Shown: positions 1 to 13,145 of the stretch, one piece after another
How positions within the stretch are numbered: position 1 is the stretch's first letter
Layout: every line of letters begins with the position of its first letter
Assembly (NCBI GenBank): GCA_905250115.1
Contig: CAJNOI010000187.1
Span: 62,001-126,000, forward strand
Origin: Adineta steineri
Lineage: Eukaryota > Rotifera > Eurotatoria > Adinetida > Adinetidae
Reading direction: 5' to 3'
Length of the DNA stretch: 64,000 bases
Made by a program: the position numbers and the translations under genes
Notes under the pieces: model-generated
Seen by the model: only the letters and a program-made list of their open reading frames with translations
Database searches by the model: none
What the model was told of the DNA's origin: nothing

Positions 1-1782
1 ACTATCCATTGAAAATGGACAAGCAAGACGATGTAAATGATAAAGACATTGTTTAAAACGAACAAAATAATTACGTTTCAATTCAATTGTTTGTTCATCA
101 TAACGTGATACTAATTGATCAACAAGTTCATTTATTATCAAATTATCATAATTAGAATTTGATATAAGACATAATATATCCCATATATCACATGGATAAA
201 AAATTTGAGCAATATATTGTTCAAATAAATGAACAAGTACATGAAGCATAGATGGAGATGATGCATGATCAAGATTAATTGTACGAAGAAGAACAACAAT
301 ACCACTTTGAGTAATACCAAGACAACATGATCCTATACATAGTTGAATTGTGATATAGAAAAAAGTATTGAAATAGTATGCTTTGATATACCTGAATCTG
401 TATGTTGAATACGAACAAAATATTCTGGTTGATTAACTTGCGATTGTGTAAATATTTCTGAATTATTCATTGGAAAACATTGTTCTTTACATTTTAAATT
501 TACTTTATCATAAATAAGCATTGATCCATCACTTAATGCAACAAGTATTTGTCGACCAAATTGTCCTTGATATTCGTTATCTTTAATTAATAATTGACTT
601 GGTGATAGTGTTATAGATGTAATACGTGCTTGAGGTGAATTAAGTAAAGTTATTGATATCCATTCTTCTTGTTCAAGATTATATTCATAAAGATCAATTA
701 TATCACCACTAAATGATGTCATTCGTGTAAGTATACAATCAGTACCATTACGTTGAAAATAAGCTAAGGATTCAAGTGTACCATAACATGATGGAATACG
801 AAAACCACGACGTCGACATGATATATAAGATAATTTTGGTTCTAATGTTTCATAATGTACAACAAAAAAATGAACAAGTGCACCTTGTGCACGTTCACCA
901 AGAATAACATTAAAACCTTTATCAGTCGGTGATATATCACATAAAGATACATTAAGTGGATCATGTTGAGACAGAAAATAACGATATGGTGGTAATGATC
1001 GATTTAATGGTAATGTATGAACCTATAAGAAAAACAAAGAATTTAAATATGATTAATAAGTCAATCTTACCGTTCCTGATGTTGTAACACATACGAAACT
1101 ACCAGAATTAAGAGCGTAGGATAGCATTGATGATTGTCTATCTTCTTTTCCATAGAATAATGAATCTTTTCTATCGAGATTAACGATTATCTAAGAATAT
1201 CAAAAGCATAATTTACAAATAAATTTTTTTCTCAAAATGACATACTGATTCTTTATGAAAAATATATTTTGCACTAAGAATATCTTCATTGGTTTCATAT
1301 TGATAGACATTATCCATTGTATTAATACATCCATTCTAAATATATACTTTAACAAATAATTATAAAATATTCCAAGATTTACCTTCATTTTAAATATTCG
1401 ACAAACACCTGTTTGATTACATATAAGTAAATGTGTACCATCAAGACTCCAAGTTAAATGAACAATAGGTACATATGATGTAGCTATTAAACCGAAATGC
1501 CATGGTTGTTCAAGTGAACAAATATAAACACAAAATGAAGATTTAGCTGCTTGTTGTAAAGGCCTTTAAGTTAAAAAACAATTAATAAAAACAAAATTAT
1601 TCAATATAGAAAATTTTATACGTTGAAACAAGATGTGGACTATATTTAAGTTTATTTGATGCAAATAGATAATAGCATGAACAAGCAAGAATATTTGTAC
1701 ATGATATATCCATTGCTAATACACGTTCAAAATCTTCACCATCATTATTCATTTTAACATCAACTGCATAAACAATCTCCAT
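1..1782 (-). CDS. MED16: Mediator complex subunit 16 (MED16), 3' part outside window
   Basis: This encodes the N-terminal 505 codons of Mediator subunit 16, a tail-module protein that links gene-specific activators to RNA polymerase II in the nucleus. Six exons can be joined in frame: 1782-1622, 1563-1383, 1335-1246, 1190-1071, 1022-392 and 332-1. Introns are about 50-60 bases with GT-AG ends. The order of segments follows animal MED16. A WD-like repeat comes first (motif EQPWHFGLI, then HLTWSLDGTHLLICNQTG). A long beta-propeller exon follows, with LVALSDGSMLIYDK. The helical segment WDILCLISNSNYDN next to LVDQLVSRYDEQT corresponds to the conserved WDILLHVQ region of vertebrate MED16. The start is the ATG opening MEIVYAVDVK. 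No stop or frameshift is seen inside the exons. The C-terminal helical and zinc-binding part lies beyond base 1. Confidence 0.85.
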
Positions 1783-3680
1783 TATAAAATCTTAGAAGAT
1801 TAGGAAATGAACAAAAAATGAAACACTTCGTTCGTTCATATATATTTTATGAAAGATGAAAATATTCATTGGTCCATTTTTTCAGCGAATCAGTTTGATG
1901 TCACTAGTTGTCGATTAGAAAAAAAAATTATGTCGTATTACATGAGCATTATAGTATCAAATAAAATCTTTTTGCGTATATGTCTGTGAAATTTTAATAC
2001 TATAAATAGATAAAGAGTCATTATATTTTCAATCGTCTACGATAAAATATATATTTTGATTAATACAAAGTCAATTTGATGTGACAAAAATTATATGGCA
2101 ATTGAGTCTTCATAGACATTGAGCATGACGTTAATGTTTCGATTAAAACTAATACAAAAGCATAAGATTCCTCTTTTATCTTAATAGAAAAATATTATAA
2201 ATTGCACTCAAAAAGACAACATTGAAAAGTAATTTCTCTATTTTCTGCTTGACATTGTCAAGATCTGCCACATATATATTCATCAGAATAAAAAAAAACA
2301 GAAAAGTTCATAAAAGGATATCTAGTGTCGAAGTTCAATTCAATTCATCATCTTTCGTGATTACCAATTAAATCTTTATTTATTTGCATATAATAAAAGC
2401 TAAAATATTCATATATAATAAATTTCCTCTGGTCCCTAATAATCATATAAAAAAGAGAAAGATATTTAATTTATTTTCTACAAAAGTATTACACAGGAAA
2501 TATGGCCAGTGAATAATATGTTAATTATAAAGGTTATAAGAAAGTACTTTCGTCAAAAATATAAAGTACAACTGTCTAGTTTTATTTAAAAAAATAGACT
2601 CAATAATTTTCTTCATAAATGACTTACTAATTATTCAATAGTTGCCTAGATTATTGTTTATATTTATTTTATAAATAAGTCCTAATGGACTTATAAATAG
2701 TAGAACAAAGTCAAGTTCAAAATGTTATGATACTGATTACTTATTTTCTTAGACAAATTTATCGAACTATACTGTTTAATTGAGTATATTAAACTATGTC
2801 TAATTTGTTGATGTTAGTTTTCTTCCGGAAATAAATCCAGCCCTTAAAAGTATTTTTATTTATATGAGAAAAAATGTAAATGAATTCAATGAGAACTCTA
2901 CCTCGTCAAGTTCTTTTAAATACGCCTACGTTTACCATAATTAGATAAAGAATATTGTGAATTTCTTTAAAAATATTTTTGCCGTCAAATATAATTTCAT
3001 CACTTGTGTATTTCAACATACGCTTAATTTATTTGATGCAGTACTTTAAAAGAATTTTTTTTTGTTTTGGTGTTTGTCAAACTAAATTTATTAGATGGTA
3101 TTGTATACATCCGTGCATCAATAAACAACATTGGTTTTCTTTTGTTATTAATCTCATTTCCATAGGATTGATTTCTCACTTAAAATATGTATTTGTAAAC
3201 ATTTATATATATATATATATATATAAAACATCATTATAGGTCAGATGTGTTAAATCTTTCATGTCTGTATATTGTCAAAGAAAGAAAAATAATAGAAGAG
3301 AATTAATGATTTATGATGCATTTCCTCGTCTCATTACAAGTAAAAATACAGACAATCAACTCCCATGATGTTTCTTATTTTTTTATCGGAAACAAAAGAA
3401 ATCATTTTCTACATCACCGATTTGTTTATAGTCTCTATACGTGACAAGAGAATATAATGTACGGCATCTTGAGATAACAAGCAGAAAGTCAAGCATCATA
3501 ATAATATTTTTTCTTAAAAAAGAAAAGTGCGTGATATATGCGTAATTTGATAATGATGATGATGAGAATTTACATTGAATTGTTTATAACAAAAGTTTTG
3601 TTTTATTTTTTTTTTGTATTTTTCAATACAAATAAAAAAAACAACAACAACAACATTAAAATGACAACAATCAAAGTCTT
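1783..3680. other. Intergenic, AT-rich, between MED16 and the GPCR gene
   Basis: No coding exon can be supported on either strand. Open frames are short, low-complexity and lack neighbouring splice sites. A (TA)n microsatellite lies at about 3204-3225. The stretch just upstream of the MED16 start (1783-1900) presumably carries its promoter, but no specific element is recognisable. Confidence 0.6.
3204..3225. repeat. (TA)n microsatellite
   Basis: About eleven tandem TA units in otherwise AT-rich intergenic DNA. Similar TA runs occur near 34,429-34,445 and 46,605-46,627. Confidence 0.8.
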
Positions 3681-5021
3681 TTAGTTCATTCCAATTGATT
3701 TTACATTCATAGTTGTACTTTCACCGCCATTCGCTAAACTTCCAAGAAAAAATCTTGATGAATATCTTCTTGATGATAATCGATCAGAATTTCTTGGACG
3801 TGATTTACAACCATGTCTTAACATATACAAACGATTTTGAAATTCTTCACGATATATACGTGATAATAAACAATTTGTATAAAAACGTGTTGCTGATATT
3901 AAATACCATGAAAGATAAATTAATATAATAATTAATCTTGCAACAGTTGATTGTGACACAACTATTGAATATTTTTCAAATAGATAAGCTATTTCTGTTA
4001 TGATATGTACAAGAATAAATGGAGCAACATTTATTGATATTAATATAACCATTTGGGCATCTATACGTGAACGTCGCCGACGATAATAGGCTAACCGATT
4101 ATTTGTATTTAAAAATTGAGATTGTGTTGGATGATGATGATGATTATTATTATTTGTTGTTGTTGTTGTTGATGATAGTGAACTAACAAATGAACTTGAT
4201 AATCGACTTGTAACTGTTGTAGAATGACATCGAACAATACTTTCTAATTTAAGTGATGTTGTCGTATCGACAACTGCTTGTTGTTGTTGTTGTTGCGGTT
4301 GTTGTTGTGAACTGCTTGATGTTGATGTTCGAATACGTTTTTTAAGATTAATTGTAATTAAACATGTACGACTTATTGATATAAGAATAATTGCAATCGG
4401 TACAGTCATATACATTGTTATATAAACAGCATGAATAAATATTTCACACGCTAAATTCTTTTGTCCACAATCATCATTAAAACATAAGAATGCATAAATG
4501 ATGTTTTGTATAAGACTTAAAAATAATGTTAATAAACATAAATATATAAATTTTTGTCGTGTACATAATGTTTGACTTTTTGTTGGCCATTCAACTTTAA
4601 TCCAACGATCAACCGATATAAATACAAATATCCATGAAAATCCAAAATAAAGTTCATAATTAATACTAAAAAAAAGAAGAAGAATAATTTTAATTCTAAA
4701 AAAAATTAAAATTTACATTGTAAAGAATCGACACCAATGTATAGATATTGCGAAGACATTTATTTGATAAATAACATCAAGAAAATATTGTAAACTTGCA
4801 AATAAATTAAATATATCAACAAATGCCATAATCAGAAATAAAAATCCTGTTGAATGATGACGAAGTTTTCTTGAACTAAATGTTATTATTGATAAAAGAC
4901 AACCGGTATAACCAAATATATACAATATAATACAAGTAAATGCAATAAGTAAACGTAAACCAGGAATATGTACAGGTAAAAGTAATGCAACAGCAGTTGT
5001 ATTATTCGTACCGAAACTCAT
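3681..5021 (-). CDS. Rhodopsin-like (class A) G-protein-coupled receptor, orphan
   Basis: This is a plasma-membrane receptor with seven predicted membrane segments; the ligand is unknown. There are two exons, 5021-4717 and 4665-3681, joined by a 51-base intron (429 aa). The splice was chosen because it puts the conserved extracellular Cys (in HWCRFF) exactly 24 residues before the Asp of VDRW, the usual Cys3.25 to DRY spacing. An alternative upstream acceptor would add ten residues and break this spacing. The N-terminus has an N-glycosylation site (NNTT). The third intracellular loop is long and low in complexity, with Gln, Ser, Thr, Asn and His runs. The TM7 end reads ATRFYTN in place of NPxxY. 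The short tail is Arg/Ser rich. The closest general resemblance is to invertebrate peptide-receptor-like orphans; the exact subfamily cannot be set from this sequence. Confidence 0.75.
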
Positions 5022-6457
5022 AACGAATGAGTCCCTGTTATTTGATAGAAAATCTTAATATAAAAACGGAAGAAGAAGACGAAGAAGAAGAGAAAAGGAA
5101 GAAGGGGGAGTACATGTTATAAGAGAAGAAAAATAGAGCGAGAGATATCTATCTTATTCTTTCTTTTTTTCTTCTCCTGCATCCATTATCTTCATGATCA
5201 TGTGAGATGAAGGATCAAAAATAATACATCATAATTTAACACTTTTAGTTTAATATATAATTCAATAGTAATAATACATATGTTCAGACAGACTAGAGCG
5301 GATATGTATAATACGTCAATGCACCCACATGAACTTTTATTTTTGATCTGTAGACTGAATAGCATGATACTTTTCAACATGCGATCTGTATGTCAAATAG
5401 AAATATATACAATAAAACACGCATATCTATAGTTTTCGAAAACATCTTTTCATAATGTCAATCATCTGCATAGAACTTTTTCTTACCTACAGTATTCAAT
5501 TCATAGACGACCAAACATTTCTTGTCATCATTTTCTATATTGTTTTCATGATACAGACAACTGTGACATGTTTTTATTTTAATTTTTTACATCTGTCACC
5601 ACTGATATATCATGCTGCTTTAGTTAGCCATATATATGTATACAATACTACAACTTTCATGTCGGCGTATGAACTCTTTTTTTTTTGTATTCACTCCATG
5701 AGACAAATAAACTATTGAAAAGTTTTATTTTTAGAAAATACTTTTGTTCTTATAATCAATTCTCTTTTTGTCTGTCGGCATATATTTGATCTAGTTTATT
5801 TCATTGAATATTCAATACAAGTATTTCTTACCTTAATTATCTATGAAAATGTCATTACTAATAAATTTTTGAGCATGTACTTGAGCATAGAGAAAAAGAA
5901 AATGGTTTTCGTATAAATTTCTATCTTTGTTTTTTGTCAATATATAATTTTCAATAAATATATATTGTTAAATAAAACAAGTCAATCGTATTACTACTAC
6001 TATTGAATATTTATTGTGAACTGTCGAAAATATGGCATTTATCTGTCTATTATGCATGTTATAAATGTCATTCAGTTTGTTATTATTACGCATACCCTTA
6101 AGTAAAAGCAATGTAAGAAAAAATGCAGACAAAAAATAAAAAGTAAGAGTATAGTAATAAAAATTCCTAGGAAACATGCATTTCCTATTAGTATTCTAGT
6201 CATATACTACTACTTAGCTATCTATTTAAGTGCCGGAAATAGCGTTACGTCGTATGACGTTAAGGAAAATTGACAGATATTTTCAGTCTTTATCAAATAT
6301 CTTCAGGCTACTTAAATATCTTATTTTTATTCTGGCTGTAAATATATATATCAATGATAATATAACATAAGGCTAATATTAGAAAAAATGTGTACATCTT
6401 TTATTTTTATAACGAGAGAAGAAAAAAACAGACATAGAAAATTTTATTTTTATGTTT
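5022..6457. other. Intergenic between the GPCR and DHX34 genes
   Basis: A purine-rich run of AAG/GAA units lies at about 5060-5110, immediately upstream of the receptor start. The rest is AT-rich. The open frames present are short, unspliced and without recognisable motifs. Confidence 0.5.
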
Positions 6458-9400
6458 TTAATTTTGATGTGTAGCACGATGTCGTAAGATTTCTATACTT
6501 GTCAATTTAAATGTTTGTTGGCATATGTCACAATGATAATCTTTTGTCGTTGGAATAATTGTTGAAGTTGTATGAGTAATTGCTGTTAAATTATTTAATA
6601 TGTCATTTTTATTCGTTTGTGTTGATTTAAAAATTGGATTATCATCATTACATAAAGCTACAGAAGAAAAAAAGAAGAAGATTACATTTAGTTTTTTTTT
6701 CTCAACTTACACATGACATCAAAAACGTTCTTAAGGACATTTTTCTAATTAAAACGTAAGGAGTTTATCTTTATTTGACATAGTGCACTGATAATATTCA
6801 GTAATTATATAAAACTTTGAAATTTTGATAGAAAAAACAACAAACAAGAAGTCAATCCAGATAATACGATTACTATCAAAAACAGATTGTTTCCAGGTAT
6901 AGGAATGTACTCAAAACAAAGGAAGTCAGAATAGACAAGCTCTAATCACATGAACTATAATTATTATACTGATTATAGAAAACAATTATAGGTCCAAATA
7001 TCAAATATTCGACTCGTCTTGTTCTCGTAAATCTTTTATGGTCTATTAAATCTTCATAAAAAAATATAAATATTATTCAAAGACATATGTTTACTTAACA
7101 AAACCTTGACTTATATGATTAGCTTTCATCATCATCATCTGATCGGATGTTGAATACATCCGATAAGAGTTTTCTTTTTCAGTGTGAATTAAATAATCTC
7201 AAGAGAATCGAATATAGGTGACTGTTATTTAGACGAGATCTGAATTATAATATAAAATTCTTACAATTTAATTGACATCGATTTTCATGTGCAACACGTT
7301 CGGCAACAGTAGCAAGAATATCTTCATTACAATAAGGACAAATCCAATGTTTTTGCATTGTTGCACCAGCATATTCTGACCAAAATGATTCTTGATCATC
7401 ATTCGATCGTAAACTACAAAATATATTAAAAATATAAATTCAAAAAAAAAATAAGAAAGAATTACAAACCAATTATATGTTAAATATTCATTAATTTTAG
7501 TACTTTCTTTTTCTACAATAACTTCATCATCGTCGACTTGAGTATTATATCGATAAATAGTATCTAATTCAGCTAAGAAAAATAAATAAAGATTATTTAT
7601 TATGGTAAGATAAATCGATACTTACCGGGTAGAACACGTCGAATAGCATAGAGACATGAATTATCAAGAAATTCCGTCATTTTTAATGAAAGTAAATGTT
7701 GTAATTCATATGTACGTGGTTTTGAAACAAGTTCAATATCAATTGATTTATTTAAATCTAAATATTGAAGATAATTTAAAATTGAATACTATTCTACTAT
7801 ACCTTGTAATGTCAATTGTAGAAGAAGATCACGAGCATTACGTAAAAGTAATAATGATGAGATAATACTTTGTGCGGCTTCCGGATTTTCAAATGTTATT
7901 TCGAGCCATTGATCACATAGAATACGAGTAAAATCATTATTTGTTTCGAGCGTTGATGCATAAAGAAATAATGTTTGCATTGAAGGCGTACGCATGACAC
8001 TCATTATATATGGTTTATTGGTTTCAATTAATGTACTAAAATAAACAATTATTATTATTAATTTATCTAGTTCCTATACTTACACATAGACAAGTAGTTC
8101 GTGTTTATTACTGAATACTTGTTTTTTATTATTAGAACTGGTTACTGTTTTACTTGAAGTTGGAGGTAGAAGATTATCTGGATCATAAGTAAAGACACTT
8201 GTTGGATGAAGAACCACAAATTGTTTTGTCTAGATATATAAATAAAACTTAGTAATTATTATTAAATATAGAATTTACTTTTGTATGAAAGAATTGATCA
8301 CAATCTCGTTTATAATTATTAAATTCATCAGCTATTGCAACTTGTGGATAAAGACCAGAACAAAGAATTAATTTAAGCATATTGATATCTTTCGAACGAT
8401 AATTTTGACTATCTGTTGACATATCTTTTAATACCGATAAATCATTGATAAGACGAAATTCAATATCACGAATTTTATCAGTTGTTTTCAAAACTTCTTT
8501 TTTTACATTATCATCACCATGATCATCAGTCATTGAAGATTCCTAAATTAAAATATTAATATAATTCATTTTGACATTTATTATCTTACTTCTAATTTAA
8601 GAAATTTTCTTTGTTTTGATTCTTTATCATGTTCTGATCTAAGATCTTTTAATTGTTGTTTTTTTCTCCAATGTTCACGTTTTTCAAGTGTTGTACGTGC
8701 TTTATTTTGTTTATAATCAATTTCCATATTATAATCCTAGAATAAAAAAAAACGATAGATTTCAAAAAGAAAATATTTTGATAATTTTTAGGTAATCCCA
8801 ACTTTAGTCAAAAAAGAAAAATGTCGAAAGTTAGAAATATCGAAAGGTAAAAACGTCGAAATTAAATTAGACAAACGTCGAATGTAAGAATGTCGAATTG
8901 ATAATAGTCGAAATATAAAAATATCAATATCGAAGTATAAAAATGTCGAAGAGGTTGATTTTAGGGTGTGGGTGTGGGTGAGGATGGAAGTGAGGGTGCA
9001 GGCGAGGGTGTAGGCGAGGGTGTGGGTGAGGATGTGTGTGAGGGTGAGGGTGTAAGTGAGGATGTGGGTGTGGGTAAGGATGGAAGTGAGGGTGCAGGCG
9101 AGGGTGTGGGTGAAGATGTGTGTGGGGGTGAGGGTGTAAGTGAGGATGTGAGTGTGGGTGTGGGAGCGGCTAAATATAGATGAATTTCTGTATTTACATC
9201 CATCCTCAGACGTCTTTCTCTATTTTTCCTCTTAAGTTGTTTCGAGCACCCAGAGTCTTATCATTTTCATGTTTCGACATTTTTACTTTCGACCTTAGTT
9301 GGGAGAATTAATTTTTATACTCGAAGAATATCTTGAAATTGTCGACGAAGTTTTGTTATATCATAAAGACGTTGTTCTTCAACTCCTCTTCGTTTACACC

Positions 9401-12203
9401 ATGTTCGAGTATTTTGTCCATCAGATTTAACCTTTTAAATATAAGAAAAAATAAACAAAAAAAAATTTTTTGTAATCATTTCTTACATAAATCCATTCAT
9501 CAAAAAGATTTAATAATGTAAATGGATCACCATGATCAGACATCATTGGTCGACGACGTGTTATAGTATCTGGATCACATTGGAGAAAACTAAGAAATGG
9601 TGATTGTATACTCAATGCAGATGCCATTATTAATATTGGATTAACATACTAAATTAATAAATAAAATTTTTTTTGTTTTTTTTTTATTAGTTTAATTTTA
9701 TACTTGAAAAATACACGCAAAAATAAGCATTTTTCCAATAGAAACATCGACAGGTAATCGAGCAAGCATTGAACCAATTGATGTTAATGAACAATCAATG
9801 GTTGATAAAGCTGCTTGTTCTTGAAGACGAAGTAAAGCCGTATCAATTGCTGCCATATCTGGTGGTTCAACAAATGGAAATCTATTTTAAATTAGAAAAA
9901 AAATAAAAAAATCTTTTTTAGAAATTTATTTTACTTTCTCGGATCTTTTAAACCCATAGAAATCATTTGTAACATAAGTGAATCAAGTGGTACACGGCGA
10001 ATTTCTGGTGTTGAATATTCTTGAAAACTTAAATAATCATGTTCACTATATAAACGAAAACAAACACCAGGTCCAGTACGTCCAGCACGACCTTTACGTT
10101 GTTCGGCACTTGCACGACTTATATTATATTCTTGTAAACGTTGCATTTTATATTTTCCATCATACGACATTTCTTTAACTTTACCAGAATCAATTATAAA
10201 ACGCATACCATCAATTGTTACTGATGTTTCAGCAATATTTGTTGATATAATACATTTACGTACACTTTCAGGTGCCATATCAAATACCTATAAATAATAA
10301 TGAAATAAATAGATTTCTACAAGTGATATCTCTATACTTTATCTTGTTCTTCAAGTGAAAGTGCACTGTGTAATGGAAGGACAATCCATCGTAGATTTTC
10401 TTGAGCATATGCTTGAGCTGCTTCCATAATTCCTTGAATTTCAGCCATACCACTTAAAAATATCAACATATCACCACGATCAGTTGATGGATACTGAAAA
10501 GATATTGTTGAGAAAATATGCAAAGTTATATTTTACTTTTAGATCAATCTGTTCCATAATACGTAAATATGGTTTAGCATCAATTTTAGCTGTTTTTCCT
10601 GCAGATTCTTCGACTTTGATTGGATGATAATTAACTTGAATTTTATACAAACGACCTGGCACCTAAATTAAAATAATAATCAAAATATAATTTTCACATA
10701 ACTCTCTATGGATTATTCATTAGTATAACAGATGATTAATTCTAATAAATTCAAAATTTTTAGATCCAAGTCTAGACAATCCTATTGAATTTACATATAA
10801 GTCCTATGAGAACTTTGACAATAAACTAAAAGAAGCTTGATTAACCCCACTGTAAAAAAGAACATGAAATAGATGATGACAAAACTTGAATCCTGGAGTC
10901 AACACAACTAATATCTATACATTCCTTACTTTCACAACAGGACAATCATCAAAATATTTTGAGAATAATTCAATATTAATTGTTGCCGACATAAGAATAA
11001 CTTTTAAATCTTTTCGCTGAGTTATTAAACATTTAATAATCCCCATAATAAAATCAGTAAATAAATGCCGTTCATGTACTTCATCAATAACCAATATATC
11101 ATAATCAGATAATGATGAATCTGTTTGAAGTTGTCGTAAAAGAATACCTTCTGTCATAAATATAATTCGCGTTGATTTTACTCGAGTTTTTTCAAATCGA
11201 ACTTGATATCCAACTTGATTATCATATTCATTTAATGTTTCATAACTAACACGTTTAGCTAATGATATACAAGCAATACGTCTCGGTTGTGTACAAGCTA
11301 TTTTATCAAAACCAGCTTCAAGTAAAAATCTTGGAATCTAAAACTTTAAAAGATAATTGAAATTTCTTATCAAATAAATATATTTTGTTATCTAACCTGT
11401 GTCGATTTTCCACAACCTGTATCACCAGCAATTAATATAACTTGATGATTTTTTAATTCTTCAAGTATTTCTCGACGATGAATTGCAATAGGTAAATTAT
11501 TTTGATCTTGTCGAAGTTTATGAATACGTTTAAACTACGATAAAAAAAATGTATATTTCTAAAATTAAGAATTTTTTTACTTTTTCTTTTTGATTAAAAT
11601 CAAAATAATATTCAATTATAGATTTAAATTCTTCTAATCGAGTTGATGATAAACGATGATGTTCGATTATTCTCTCACCCATCATATCATAACGTGGTTC
11701 AGCATGTGTGAGAGATTTATTAATTGTGATAGATGCATTTAAACGATGTCGTTTTTCATAGATTAATGGTAAATTTAATATAGATGATCGTTGTTGGTCA
11801 GTATCTATACTGCTTGGTATAGGTTTAGGTGGTTGTTTTCGTTTTTGTTGAAATAATTGGTATTTATAAACAAATTTCCAGAAATCTTCAATATCTGGTA
11901 GAGAACTATTAATAGAAAATAAAATGATATTTATTTTTGTAAGATAATCTATTAACCTAAACATGATATTATCATGAAGAAAAGTTTCTGTAAGATAATC
12001 TTTTCGATTAAGCCAGTCAAAATTTGGATCAACTGTTGGTTCTTCAACAGATTGATCTGTTGTTGTTGTTTTAGATCGATGATGTTTTCGATGTTTATCA
12101 TCATCAGCATCATCTTTAATAAAAAAAACACAATTTATAATCTTTTAAATCGATAAAAAATATACATACGATCATGTCGTTTATGTTTCTTTGCATGGCT
12201 CAT
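6458..12203 (-). CDS. DHX34: DEAH-box RNA helicase DHX34
   Basis: This is an ATP-dependent RNA helicase. In animals the family member acts in nonsense-mediated mRNA decay. Nineteen exons give an uninterrupted 1173-residue product (human DHX34 is about 1140): 12203-12170, 12113-11957, 11905-11581, 11534-11397, 11337-10930, 10662-10537, 10493-10338, 10287-9935, 9881-9704, 9648-9487, 9431-9321, 8736-8590, 8542-8279, 8229-8084, 8035-7803, 7757-7626, 7572-7470, 7413-7265 and 6657-6458. Motifs in order are Walker [18 protein letters not shown], the DEVHERH box (DEVH, as in DHX34), [26 protein letters not shown] and [12 protein letters not shown]. They are followed by the winged-helix/ratchet and OB-fold parts. 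The C-terminus keeps two zinc-binding Cys/His clusters, [10 protein letters not shown] and [10 protein letters not shown] with EILRHRATH, as in DHX34. The intron at 8737-9320 is about ten times the normal size because of an inserted repeat element. Confidence 0.93.
8796..9307. mobile_element. MITE-like element inside a DHX34 intron
   Basis: The left end (from about 8796) reads TCCCAACTTTAGTC and then AAAAATGTCGAAAG. The right end (to about 9307), on the opposite strand, reads TCCCAACTAAGGTCGAAAG and then AAAAATGTCGAAA. This makes terminal inverted repeats of roughly 30 bases. Direct ATGTCGAA-type motifs fill the left interior. A TG-rich minisatellite fills the centre. Removing the element leaves an intron of about 70 bases, the normal size for this gene. 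No transposase is encoded and no target-site duplication is convincing. Confidence 0.6.
8963..9170 (+). repeat. TG-rich minisatellite with telomere-like hexamers
   Basis: Built from six-base GGGTGN-type units. Two higher-order copies share a block (GATGGAAGTGAGGGTGCAGG) that begins near 8983 and again near 9078. On the plus strand it is G-rich throughout and has no C-rich partner arm, unlike the other tracts in the window. The two overlapping Pro/Ser/Thr-rich and Gly/Glu-rich open frames here are products of the repeat. Confidence 0.8.
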
Positions 12204-12330
12204 AATTTCTAGTTTTATTTTTTGATTCAAATAAAATCTTCTTGTCTGTCTTTCATAATTATTAGTATAAAGAAACTAGCCATTCTCTTTCTCAGCCCAT
12301 AGATGTCAGATAGAATATAGTTTATTTTAT

Positions 12331-12939
12331 TCAAACTTTGATAACAATTGGCTTTACAAATGAAAATACTTTTAAACATTGTATACTTATTAAAAATATA
12401 AATATATTAAGTATAGTAAGAATATAGATTGTCAATTTTTCACGTGTATAGATAAGACATGAATCAATTATTATCGAAAGAAGAATATTTTTGTTTTGTA
12501 TGTATGAAATATTAATATTTGTTTGTATGGGATTAATGAATGTATAGATAGTACATAAAACTAATAAAATTATAGTAAAAATCAATTTAATTATGATATA
12601 AAATCGATAAAGTTGTACTGATGATTTCCGTATCGCTTCTGTGGAAATTAATAATGTGAAGATAGAAAGATAAAGTATATATAAACTGATTTGTGATAGA
12701 TAATTTTTCATGGGTGATTTACATAATACATATGTAGTTGAATTTGATTGAGAAATTTTTTCAAATGTCGGATAAAACTGTTTGAATACACCTAATTCAA
12801 CTGTTATTATATAATGTAAGAGAAAATCTAGAAATGAGAATAAATAGATAAGATTTTTGATGATTTGAATTCGACGAGATTTCTTGAATTTAGATTTTGT
12901 TGGAATAATTGAAAATAAAGAATTATTTGCATTTGACAT
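12331..12939 (-). CDS. Small multi-span membrane protein, unknown
   Basis: A single-exon frame of about 202 residues, starting at the ATG of MSNANNSLFS. An upstream ATG at 13008 would add 23 residues. It has four or five hydrophobic segments: near residues 29-47, 90-107, 116-137 and 180-196, with a less certain one before the last. A basic stretch (KSKFKKSRR) precedes the first and there is one short hydrophilic loop with an N-glycosylation site (SNSTTY). The layout resembles tetraspan-like proteins common in rotifer genomes, but no family signature such as a CCG motif is present. No function can be given. It lies between DHX34 and the RNase III-like gene on the same strand, with separate promoters likely. 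Confidence 0.5.
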   Translation of the reverse strand: MSNANNSLFSIIPTKSKFKKSRRIQIIKNLIYLFSFLDFLLHYIITVELGVFKQFYPTFEKISQSNSTTYVLCKSPMKNYLSQISLYILYLSIFTLLISTEAIRKSSVQLYRFYIIIKLIFTIILLVLCTIYTFINPIQTNINISYIQNKNILLSIIIDSCLIYTREKLTIYILTILNIFIFLISIQCLKVFSFVKPIVIKV

Positions 12940-13145
12940 AGTCAAATTAAAATAATATGACACGAAACAGAAATAATAATGAAATATTCTATAATGACAA
13001 TATACCAAAAAACAAGCTTAACGCGCATTATTGTAATACTTTTGAATTTGTTAAAGCTTGGTAATGAAAATTCTATTAATTTATTAAGGAAGTATGATGA
13101 ATATTTTCAAAATATTCTTGATAAGATTACAAAAAAGAAGTGAAA

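Noticed and set aside
2979-3239. 86-codon plus-strand frame
   Set aside because: Ends in a TA microsatellite translation; no recognisable domain.
8961-9203. Pro/Ser/Thr-rich protein on the minus strand and Gly/Glu-rich protein on the plus strand
   Set aside because: Both are translations of the TG-rich minisatellite within an intron; no other coding signal.
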